NCBI GenBank assembly: GCA_002382735.1
Contig: DFZN01000063.1
Location: forward strand, 1-6,173
Direction of reading: 5' to 3'
Origin: a bacterium UBP11_UBA4055
Lineage (GTDB): Bacteria > UBA4055
Length of the DNA stretch: 6,173 nucleotides
How positions within the stretch are numbered: position 1 is the first letter of the stretch; each line of letters opens with the position of its first letter. A program made the position numbers and the translations under genes. Of this stretch, positions 1 to 5,803 are shown in pieces. Under the pieces are notes generated by a model. That model worked only from the letters and a program-made list of their open reading frames with translations, did not search any database and was not told the origin of the DNA.

Positions 1-7
1 TTCTTTG

Positions 8-15
8 TCACCTCT
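8..15 (-). promoter_or_regulatory. Ribosome binding site of a leftward gene starting just outside the window
   Basis: Read on the minus strand, this stretch is AGAGGTGA, followed by CAAAGAA up to the window edge. It closely resembles the GAGGTGA site in front of the SPFH gene at 4685. No ATG occurs in the 7 nt after it inside the window, so the start codon should fall at or just beyond position 1. I infer a leftward gene whose product cannot be seen. The GTG inside the motif is not a likely start, because it would consume the Shine-Dalgarno itself. Confidence 0.6.
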
Positions 16-32
16 CTTGTATTTGCAGATGT

Positions 33-58
33 CAATATACATAGTGGCAATATACATA
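33..58. repeat. Two direct copies of an 11-nt AT-rich motif in the left promoter region
   Basis: CAATATACATA occurs at 33-43 and again at 48-58, a 15-nt period. Read on the minus strand, the copies are TATGTATATTG. The upstream copy overlaps the candidate -10 hexamer of the off-window leftward gene and the other lies downstream of it, near the expected transcription start. This could be a paired regulator site or a duplicated -10 region. Chance similarity in AT-rich DNA is also possible. Confidence 0.4.
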
Positions 59-77
59 ATATTTATCCGGTATGCAA
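49..77 (-). promoter_or_regulatory. Candidate sigma-70-type promoter for the off-window leftward gene
   Basis: On the minus strand TTGCAT (72-77) is followed after 17 nt by TATATT (49-54). The -10 matches the consensus at five of six bases and the -35 only at three. Transcription would begin near position 42, giving a leader of about 40 nt that contains the AGAGGTGA ribosome binding site. The position fits a leftward gene starting at the window edge. The region is AT-rich, so hexamer matches are cheap and the call is tentative. Confidence 0.35.
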
Positions 78-78
78 G

Positions 79-95
79 TAATACTATTAGTATTA
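79..95. promoter_or_regulatory. Perfect 17-nt palindrome, operator-like
   Basis: The sequence TAATACTATTAGTATTA has two 8-bp arms (79-86 and 88-95) around a single central T. It ends one base from the candidate -35 box at 72-77 of the leftward promoter. Small size, full symmetry, one-base centre and position next to a promoter suit a dimeric transcription factor site. It could also be a weak hairpin, but a one-base loop is unfavourable for RNA. The regulator is unknown. Confidence 0.4.
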
Positions 96-120
96 TGATA
101 ATTTAATATGTAGTGACCAC

Positions 121-154
121 AAATAGGCACAAAATTATTCGCTTGTGCCTATTT
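121..154 (-). terminator. Hairpin terminator downstream of the radical SAM gene
   Basis: AAATAGGCACAA (121-132) is the exact reverse complement of TTGTGCCTATTT (143-154), giving a 12-bp stem with a 10-nt loop about 70 bp past the radical SAM stop codon. Read on the minus strand, which is the direction of that gene, the stem ends in TATTT and then GTGG, so the U tract is short. On the plus strand it is followed by a run of five T. It may work in both directions. Its place between two leftward genes supports termination of the radical SAM transcript. Confidence 0.65.
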
Positions 155-224
155 TTCTGGAAGATCCGATATAAAATATATGCCTCAAGTATCACTTCAG
201 CTTTGAACGAATCTTAATTGCGCT

Positions 225-2696
225 TCAATCAGGCGATGAAAATATGCCTATTTCGCTTTTCTTTAATTTGTATTTGTCGCAAAGGACTTTTACGAACCCG
301 TTCAGATCGAATTTTTCGCCGTAATGAACTTCAACGCGGCTCCGCGGAATGTTTATCAGAACTTTCGAGAACTGACTTTTTTTCAGACCGTCCTTTGAAA
401 CCTGTGCCTCATAAATACCATCGCCTGCCTTAATTACGGTGGATTTAATATGAAATTTCGCCATAAAAGAAGTGTCGATCTCTTTAACAGGGCCGTTTAT
501 TGTGAAGATCATCCTGGAAAGCTCTTTACCACTGCAATTGATTTCAGAAAAACCCTGAGCGTATTCTTCAAATTCTACGATAAAGCTCTCGCTACTGATA
601 TTTTCAAGCAAACTGTCCCGATCATTAAATGAGCACAAAAAAACCGCCTCATCCGCACCGAGCATTTCTTCGCTGGTAAATCTTACGCGGCTATTGAGCC
701 GGACGAATCTTTTTATATTCTCCCCGCCTTCCGGCAGCGCACGAACAACAGCCGAAGTCAGCACTGCGCCGATATAGCCGTCTGAAAGTCCGCGGCATTT
801 TTCTTTAAGAATTACCGGAAGGCGTATCTCAACACCCGCAGAATGCTCTGATATAATCTGCCTGAGATCGTCAACAGACAGTCCCTGTCCCTTTTCATAA
901 TTCATGGCTGATCTTCGCTGATCTGCAGTTTCGCAGGATCCACACGAATTGCACACCGCATTTTTGATTTTGATCGAATAACAGGTCCTTGTATCATTAC
1001 CGTCCAATGCCCTTTTTGCGCTGGAATCAACAAATTCCGCTTTGATATTTGTGTTCAAGTGAGTATAATCAAGCCCCCTGTTCAACAAATCATCAGGATC
1101 GGGATATATCTTTTTTAAATTAAGGAACAGTCTGTCGTAAAACTTTTTATCGATCGCATTATAATAAACAAATCCGGTTTCATATATCGTTTTATTAACA
1201 ACTTCAAAGAAATTACCGGAAGAATTTCTTAGCAGCACCTGAGAAACCCAGTACTCGTAAACCTGATTAGATATTCTGAATTCGAAACCCGCTCCTGTGA
1301 CTTTTTTCCCGATAATGTCCGATATGGTCTGCATCACGCTGACAGGATAAGCTTTTTCAAAGCCCTGAGGTGTACCCGGAAATCTGACCAAATATGTAAG
1401 GGAGAAAACGATTCTCGGAGCCTTTACTTTCAGCTTTAATTTCTCATTTATAAATGATAACAGATCGTCAAAGTTCTTATGGTCGTCTTCATTTTCCAGA
1501 CCTGTAGCTATTATAAAAATCTTCAGTGTCCTGACAGGCGAATTAAGAAGAGAATTTAAACTCCCGAACAGCTCTTCATCCGTAAGGTCTTTAGACAAGT
1601 ACCGTCTCAAACGGCCTGATATACCTTCAAGACCGCATGTAATCGATGTCTTTCCCGCATACTGAAGAAGCTTAAGGAACTCAGCTTTATAAGACAGAAT
1701 ATCAAAGCGCTGACTCATAAGTGAAACTATCCTGAAGCGGGAATGTAGTTCTTTCAAAATTCCCTCGATCTTGGAATGAGCGTTAAAATTGTAGCTGAAA
1801 AGGCTCACATCAGATGAACCGTTCATTTTTTTTATATCGATAGCGGCGCTTTTTATTTCTTCAGGTGAAATTTCCGAATATGGTTTTGACCTTAAACTCT
1901 CGTTGCAGAAAGAACAGAACCATGGACATCCCCTGCTTATCACCAGACTCGATGAGTGAGGGTCATCCTTAAAAAGCAACGGAACTCCGGACGGCTGTAT
2001 TAATTTTCTGTAGCTGTCTGAAATAACATTCTTTATCCCGCTCTCGCCCATGCCGGGTACAGCTACAGGATATTCCCTGAATAATTCCTTAACAATATCA
2101 ATTTTCTTAAATCCTGACATCTTAAGCTTTTTGATCTTTGAGAAAAAACTGATAATGTTTTCCGGATCCTCTCCTGTAAAAATCACATCAACCGGGGATT
2201 CAGAGTTGAGAATAAAATGGTTATTGGAACTGTTCGATCCCCCCAGAATGACAAGCGGCTGGTTTTTATCATTTATACGCGTTGTAAAATCCGGCCGTAT
2301 GCCGCTTTCCGTTAATAGCCTGCTGAGATTTAGTAGTTCCTGAACTAGTGAATTTGAAAAAGCAATTATATCAAAAGATAGAGGGCCGGTTTTAGTTTTT
2401 GTAGCCAATAATGAAGGAACAGAATTATTTCTGAACAATTGAAGATCTGAAGGTGGTGGCAGGTATGCAAGATCCGCGAAATAACCTTCTATCGATGAAA
2501 TATGCTTATACAAAAGCGTATGAGCGAAAGACTGTGTACTGTCCCTGTATGTTGATAACCTGCAAATCAGAACTTTAACGGCTGAAGTATCATATCTCTC
2601 CGCATCCACGGTGTTAAATTCATTACCTCTGTAATATAGCCCTGATCTGTAAAGCTTTGAATTTAGTGAATTTATTATTTCTGAATAATTTTTCAT
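225..2696 (-). CDS. Large radical SAM protein, B12-binding-like N-terminus, TIGR03960-type with diverged DUF2344-like C-terminus
   Basis: An 823-residue iron-sulfur protein, probably cytoplasmic. The radical SAM signature is C257, C261 and C264 inside SRGCPWFCSFC, which ligates the 4Fe-4S cluster that cleaves S-adenosylmethionine. Residues about 40-190 resemble a B12-binding-type Rossmann region (FDIIAFSNS near 108, PLVILGG near 147, VIFTGEDPE near 171), although no DxHxxG cobalt-ligand motif is visible. CGLEGISGRLRR (354-365) and RFPGTPQ (438-444) lie in the core barrel. A second cysteine group follows at C572, C582, C585 and C588 (CNSCGSC), as in TIGR03960 proteins where it precedes DUF2344. 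Residues about 624-690 keep a faint DUF2344 pattern. Substrate and reaction are unknown for this family. The ATG is the first possible start after an in-frame upstream TGA. No clear Shine-Dalgarno precedes it. It is not a MiaB-type methylthiotransferase, because the N-terminal UPF0004 and C-terminal TRAM features are absent. Confidence 0.85.
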   Translation of the reverse strand: MKNYSEIINSLNSKLYRSGLYYRGNEFNTVDAERYDTSAVKVLICRLSTYRDSTQSFAHTLLYKHISSIEGYFADLAYLPPPSDLQLFRNNSVPSLLATKTKTGPLSFDIIAFSNSLVQELLNLSRLLTESGIRPDFTTRINDKNQPLVILGGSNSSNNHFILNSESPVDVIFTGEDPENIISFFSKIKKLKMSGFKKIDIVKELFREYPVAVPGMGESGIKNVISDSYRKLIQPSGVPLLFKDDPHSSSLVISRGCPWFCSFCNESLRSKPYSEISPEEIKSAAIDIKKMNGSSDVSLFSYNFNAHSKIEGILKELHSRFRIVSLMSQRFDILSYKAEFLKLLQYAGKTSITCGLEGISGRLRRYLSKDLTDEELFGSLNSLLNSPVRTLKIFIIATGLENEDDHKNFDDLLSFINEKLKLKVKAPRIVFSLTYLVRFPGTPQGFEKAYPVSVMQTISDIIGKKVTGAGFEFRISNQVYEYWVSQVLLRNSSGNFFEVVNKTIYETGFVYYNAIDKKFYDRLFLNLKKIYPDPDDLLNRGLDYTHLNTNIKAEFVDSSAKRALDGNDTRTCYSIKIKNAVCNSCGSCETADQRRSAMNYEKGQGLSVDDLRQIISEHSAGVEIRLPVILKEKCRGLSDGYIGAVLTSAVVRALPEGGENIKRFVRLNSRVRFTSEEMLGADEAVFLCSFNDRDSLLENISSESFIVEFEEYAQGFSEINCSGKELSRMIFTINGPVKEIDTSFMAKFHIKSTVIKAGDGIYEAQVSKDGLKKSQFSKVLINIPRSRVEVHYGEKFDLNGFVKVLCDKYKLKKSEIGIFSSPD

Positions 2697-2715
2697 AGAA
2701 CTGAAAAATACCGAT

Positions 2716-2746
2716 ATTATTTCGAATAATCACTTATTTTTTTCAA
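2716..2746 (-). promoter_or_regulatory. Weak candidate promoter of the radical SAM gene with a small inverted repeat
   Basis: On the minus strand TTGAAA (2741-2746) is followed after 19 nt by AATAAT (2716-2721). Transcription from it would give a leader of only about 14 nt, which fits the absence of a visible ribosome binding site before the ATG at 2696. The -10 box is one arm of a 6-bp inverted repeat (2716-2721 and 2725-2730, loop TCG). The long spacer and the AT-rich background make this tentative. Confidence 0.25.
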
Positions 2747-2759
2747 GAAAACATTTTTT

Positions 2760-2790
2760 TTGACCGGGCCTTTGCATTATATTCTTTAAT
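2760..2790 (+). promoter_or_regulatory. Candidate promoter of the permease-SPFH-zinc ribbon operon
   Basis: TTGACC (2760-2765) matches the -35 consensus at five of six bases. TTTAAT (2785-2790) is the best -10 partner, with a 19-nt spacer. Another AT-rich hexamer, TATATT at 2778-2783, is too close to be used with it. The predicted start near 2797 leaves a leader of about 18 nt holding the strong ribosome binding site. The 118-bp gap between divergent genes must contain promoters for both, which supports the location more than the exact boxes. Confidence 0.3.
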
Positions 2791-2800
2791 GATAACCCGC

Positions 2801-2808
2801 AAAGGAGG
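2801..2808 (+). promoter_or_regulatory. Strong ribosome binding site that decides a GTG start
   Basis: AAAGGAGG lies 6 nt before the GTG at 2815. It is close to a perfect anti-Shine-Dalgarno match, so GTG is chosen as the permease start although it is not ATG. The resulting N-terminus places the first membrane segment about 12 residues in, as expected for APC permeases. Confidence 0.85.
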
Positions 2809-2814
2809 CCGGCT

Positions 2815-4662
2815 GTGAACGGAAAGCTTAAAAGAGAACTCGGGCTGATCGATATATTCAGCATTTCTTCAGGCGCTATGATAAGCTCAGGACTTTTCAT
2901 TCTGCCCGGACTCGCCTATGTTCATGCGGGCCCCGGAGTCATTTTATCATACATGATAGCAGGATTCCTCGCGCTCACGGGAGTACTCAGCCACGCCGAG
3001 CTCGTTTCAGCGATGCCGAAAGCCGGAGGCAGCTATTTCTACATCACCCGCAGCATGGGACCGGCAGTCGGAACAATAGACGGACTGATAGTCTGGTTCT
3101 CGATATCATTAAAAAGCTCTTTCGCCCTGATAGGTATGGCTGCGTTCACTCATCTTATCATCGATCTCGATATTCATCTTACAGCTTTGATCCTCTGCAT
3201 TTTCTTTACCGTCATAAACATCGCAGGAGTAAGAGAAGCCAGCCGGTTCCAGGTGATAGTAGTAATGGCTCTAATACCTCTGATGCTCATGTATATCTAT
3301 TCAGGAATGAGCCGGGTAGATGTAAACAACCTCTCGCCTTTCGCGCCGCACGGAGTTCTGAGCCTGTTCTCCACAGCAGGAATGGTTTTCGTTTCATACG
3401 GCGGACTTCTCAAGGTGGCGAGCCTGGCTGAAGAAACAAAAGATCCCACAAGGAATGTTCCTCTCGGCATGATAATGTCTTTAGGCATTGTCAGTATATT
3501 GTACGCTCTGGTGATCTTCGTCACGACCGGCGTTCTGGGCACAAAACTCGGTACGACCGTTGAGACAGCCACGATAACCCCTATAACCGACGGAGCTTCT
3601 GCGGTAATGGGCAGATTCGGATATTACGCTCTCTCCGTAGCGGCGATACTGGCATTTGTCTCGACAGCCAACGCGGGAATAATGTCGGCTTCCCGATATC
3701 TTCACGCCCTGAGCAGGGACGAACTTATCCCCGGCCTATTCTCGAAGCTTTCTGCAAAGAAAGGAGTGCCCGTTTATGCCGTTATTATGACCGGGATCTT
3801 CATGATGATATCAGTTTTTTTAAAGCTTGATATACTCGTAAAAGCAGCCTCTACGGTCATGATATTAACATACATTTTCTCCTCACTGGCGGTCATAGTT
3901 CTGCGGGAAAGTAAAGTTCAGAATTACCAGCCCAGATTAAAAAGCCCGTTATATCCGTGGATACAGATCTTAAGTATCGGCGGTTTTTCATTCCTCGTGT
4001 TCGAAATGGGAATCGAAGCCATACTAACAGCTCTCGGATTGTCTGCGGCAGGTTTTGCGGTTTACTGGTTCTACGGCAAAAAGAACAAGGAGAAAGAGTA
4101 TGCTGTCCTTCATCTGATAGAAAGGATCACTAACAAAGAATTCGTCACTTACGACCTCGAAAATGAGTTGAAAGAGATAATAAGAGAAAGAGACGAGATC
4201 GTAAAAGACAGGTTCGATAACCTCATAGAAAAATGTACGGTGGCCAATATCAACGAAAGGATCAGCTGCATAGAGCTGTTCAGGATAATCGCTTATCATA
4301 TCTCGAATAAACTGAACGAAGACGAAAAACTCATCCATGATCTGCTTATAAAAAGAGAGAATGACAACAGCACCTCACTCACGGATTTTGTAGCAATACC
4401 TCACATTATAATCGACGGGACAAAGGTATTCGACATTTTCATGTTCAGAGGAAGAAAGGGTATTGAGTTCACCGAAGATCACGATAATATCAGAGCGGTT
4501 TTTGTATTGGTCGGAACAAGAGACGAAAGAAACTTCCACTTGAGGGCCATATCGGCCATAGCTCAAATAGTCAGGGATCCCGAATTCGAGAAAAGGTGGA
4601 CAGAGGCGAGAAATGTCGAGAATTTAAGAGATGTGGTGCTTCTCGGTAAAAGGGTAAGATAA
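2815..4662 (+). CDS. APC-superfamily amino-acid permease fused to a PTS EIIA type-2 domain
   Basis: A 615-residue inner-membrane transporter. Residues 1-420 form an amino-acid permease with about 12 predicted membrane segments. Segment 1 holds the broken-helix substrate motif (SSGAMISSGLFILPG, 18-32). AELVSAMPKAGGSYFYITRS (61-80) and EETKDPTRNVPLG (206-218) are conserved APC motifs. A charged, probably helical linker (about 421-480) leads to a cytoplasmic EIIA domain of the fructose/mannitol/PtsN type (about 481-610). H530 in VAIPH is the expected phosphohistidine and H575 in NFHLRA the second active-site His. Their spacing of 45 is close to the family norm. In the PTS, EIIA accepts phosphate from HPr or NPr, so transport may be controlled by phosphorylation; this is inference. 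The substrate is not predictable. No HPr, EI or EIIB/C is in the window. The SPFH gene follows after 22 bp, probably in the same operon. Confidence 0.9.
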   Translation: MNGKLKRELGLIDIFSISSGAMISSGLFILPGLAYVHAGPGVILSYMIAGFLALTGVLSHAELVSAMPKAGGSYFYITRSMGPAVGTIDGLIVWFSISLKSSFALIGMAAFTHLIIDLDIHLTALILCIFFTVINIAGVREASRFQVIVVMALIPLMLMYIYSGMSRVDVNNLSPFAPHGVLSLFSTAGMVFVSYGGLLKVASLAEETKDPTRNVPLGMIMSLGIVSILYALVIFVTTGVLGTKLGTTVETATITPITDGASAVMGRFGYYALSVAAILAFVSTANAGIMSASRYLHALSRDELIPGLFSKLSAKKGVPVYAVIMTGIFMMISVFLKLDILVKAASTVMILTYIFSSLAVIVLRESKVQNYQPRLKSPLYPWIQILSIGGFSFLVFEMGIEAILTALGLSAAGFAVYWFYGKKNKEKEYAVLHLIERITNKEFVTYDLENELKEIIRERDEIVKDRFDNLIEKCTVANINERISCIELFRIIAYHISNKLNEDEKLIHDLLIKRENDNSTSLTDFVAIPHIIIDGTKVFDIFMFRGRKGIEFTEDHDNIRAVFVLVGTRDERNFHLRAISAIAQIVRDPEFEKRWTEARNVENLRDVVLLGKRVR

Positions 4663-4673
4663 ATTTAAAATAT

Positions 4674-4680
4674 GAGGTGA
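4674..4680 (+). promoter_or_regulatory. Ribosome binding site of the SPFH gene
   Basis: GAGGTGA ends 4 nt before the ATG at 4685, within the 22-bp gap after the permease stop codon. No hairpin or promoter is visible in this gap, which supports co-transcription. The ATG at 4672 overlaps this site and is in another frame. Confidence 0.75.
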
Positions 4681-4684
4681 TATT

Positions 4685-5803
4685 ATGGCATTATGGGACA
4701 AACTCCGCGCTGAATTTATTGACATCATCGAATGGACCGATCCGACGCCCGACACGATGGCGTACCGTTTTGAAAGGTATCAGAACGAGATCAAGAACGG
4801 GGCTAAGCTTACCGTCAGAGAGGGGCAGATGGCCGTTTTTATAAACGAGGGGCAGATCGCAGATGTATTCGTTCCTGGTATGTACACGCTTAATACCGAG
4901 AACCTTCCCGTACTCGCTACTCTTAAAGGATGGAAATACGGATTCAACAGCCCGTTCAAGGCTGAGGTTTATTTCTTGAGCACGAGAAATATTACCGATC
5001 AGAAATGGGGCACCAAGAACGCAGTCATACTTTCCGACGACAGGTTCGGTATGATCGAGATACGAGCTTTCGGGACTTACGCGATGAAAGTGAAGGACGG
5101 TCCGGTTTTTATAAGAGAAATAGTCGGAACGAACGGGGATTTTACCGCCGAAAGCATCAACGGGCAGTTGAGAAGCCTGATCGTGACGAGATTCACTGAT
5201 GCAGTGGGCGAGGCAAAAATCCCCGTCGAGAAATTCGCAGGCGATATAAACGAGATTTCCGATTCGGTGCACAAGATTCTCGCGCCTGAGTTCGAGCAGT
5301 ACGGGATCGAGGTAACGAAGTTTTTGATCGAGAACATCTCCATGCCGGACGAGGTCAAAAAAGAGATATTTGAATATTCAAGACTGAACAGAATTGACCT
5401 CGATCAGCTTGCCAAGCTTAAGACGGCCAAAGCCATCGAGGCGGCAGCGTCCAACGAGAGCGGCACGGCCGGTGCCGGCATGGGCATGGGCATGGGCTTC
5501 GCCATGGCGAACCAGATGGGCGCAGCGATGTCCGGCGGCCAGAACAGGCCGTCCCAGTCTCCGGCGGCACCGCCGCCGGTTCCGCCGCCGGTTCCGCCGT
5601 CCCTGAGCTTTTACATTGTACTCAACGGCGCTCAGAACGGCCCGCACGACATTTCCGCGCTGAAGAACATGGCGCAGTCAAGATCGCTGACTCCCGACAC
5701 GCTTGTCTGGCGGGAAGGGATGGGCAGCTGGGCTCCGGCTAAAGATGTGGCAGAGCTTTCAGGTATTTTCGGAAGTGCACCTCCTCCTGTTCCGGGTGCG
5801 TGA
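4685..5803 (+). CDS. SPFH-domain protein (COG4260/YdjI-like) with C-terminal GYF_2 domain
   Basis: A 372-residue protein. Residues about 15-245 match the SPFH (stomatin/prohibitin/flotillin) family of the YdjI type: IEWTDPTPDTMAYRF (15-29), NGAKLTVREGQMAVF (38-52), GQIADVFVPGMYTL (56-69), SPFKAEVYF (89-97) and RAFGTYAM (127-134). No signal peptide or membrane segment is seen, so it probably assembles at the cytoplasmic face of the membrane through partners. A low-complexity part follows, Ala/Gly/Met-rich (about 253-283) and then Pro-rich (294-305). A GYF_2/DUF4339 domain (about 309-360) has GPHDISALKNMA and LTPDTLVWREGMGSWAPA. The tail is again proline-rich (PPPVPGA). COG4260 members often end in a zinc ribbon; here a GYF_2 domain takes that place and zinc ribbons are in the next gene. 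In Bacillus, YdjI works with PspA, YdjG and YdjH in membrane stress. A similar scaffold role is inferred. Confidence 0.88.
   Translation: MALWDKLRAEFIDIIEWTDPTPDTMAYRFERYQNEIKNGAKLTVREGQMAVFINEGQIADVFVPGMYTLNTENLPVLATLKGWKYGFNSPFKAEVYFLSTRNITDQKWGTKNAVILSDDRFGMIEIRAFGTYAMKVKDGPVFIREIVGTNGDFTAESINGQLRSLIVTRFTDAVGEAKIPVEKFAGDINEISDSVHKILAPEFEQYGIEVTKFLIENISMPDEVKKEIFEYSRLNRIDLDQLAKLKTAKAIEAAASNESGTAGAGMGMGMGFAMANQMGAAMSGGQNRPSQSPAAPPPVPPPVPPSLSFYIVLNGAQNGPHDISALKNMAQSRSLTPDTLVWREGMGSWAPAKDVAELSGIFGSAPPPVPGA
5477..5497 (+). repeat. Tandem 6-bp repeat coding for a Gly-Met run
   Basis: GGCATG is repeated about 3.5 times in frame, giving GMGMGMG at residues 265-271 of the SPFH protein, in the flexible part between the SPFH and GYF_2 domains. 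Copy number could vary by slippage without breaking the frame. Confidence 0.8.
5570..5599 (+). repeat. Tandem 12-bp repeat coding for the proline-rich linker
   Basis: The unit CCGCCGCCGGTT occurs at 5570-5581 and 5582-5593, followed by a half copy to 5599. It encodes the Pro-Pro-Pro-Val pattern just before the GYF_2 domain. The length is a multiple of three, so changes in copy number would only lengthen or shorten the linker. The segment is clearly more GC-rich than the upstream genes. Confidence 0.85.

Noticed and set aside
33..58. Short direct repeats considered as the start of a CRISPR array or iterons.
   Set aside because: Only two 11-nt copies with a 4-nt gap exist; there is no spacer structure and no replication gene nearby.
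218..632. Short plus-strand frames opposite the 3' end of the radical SAM gene.
   Set aside because: They are antisense to a continuous 823-codon gene and have neither motif nor ribosome binding site.
2789..2818. A nine-codon frame, MITRKGGRL, ending in a TGA that overlaps the GTG start of the permease gene; a possible leader peptide.
   Set aside because: It contains the permease Shine-Dalgarno within its own codons, has no ribosome binding site of its own, and the best promoter candidate would place its start upstream of the transcript.
4078..4662. Soluble C-terminal part of the permease considered as a universal stress protein (UspA) domain, as in some transporter fusions.
   Set aside because: The TDFVAIPH motif, the later NFHLRAISAIAQIV pattern and the His spacing fit EIIA type 2, and no Usp nucleotide-binding GxxGxxxxxxxxxG(S/T) motif is present.
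4691..5272. A 193-codon open frame on the minus strand.
   Set aside because: It lies fully antisense to the well-supported SPFH domain, has no recognisable motif and begins without a ribosome binding site.
5378..5647. An 89-codon minus-strand frame rich in Arg.
   Set aside because: Its composition is the reverse reading of the GC-rich proline repeat and Gly-Met repeat of the SPFH gene.
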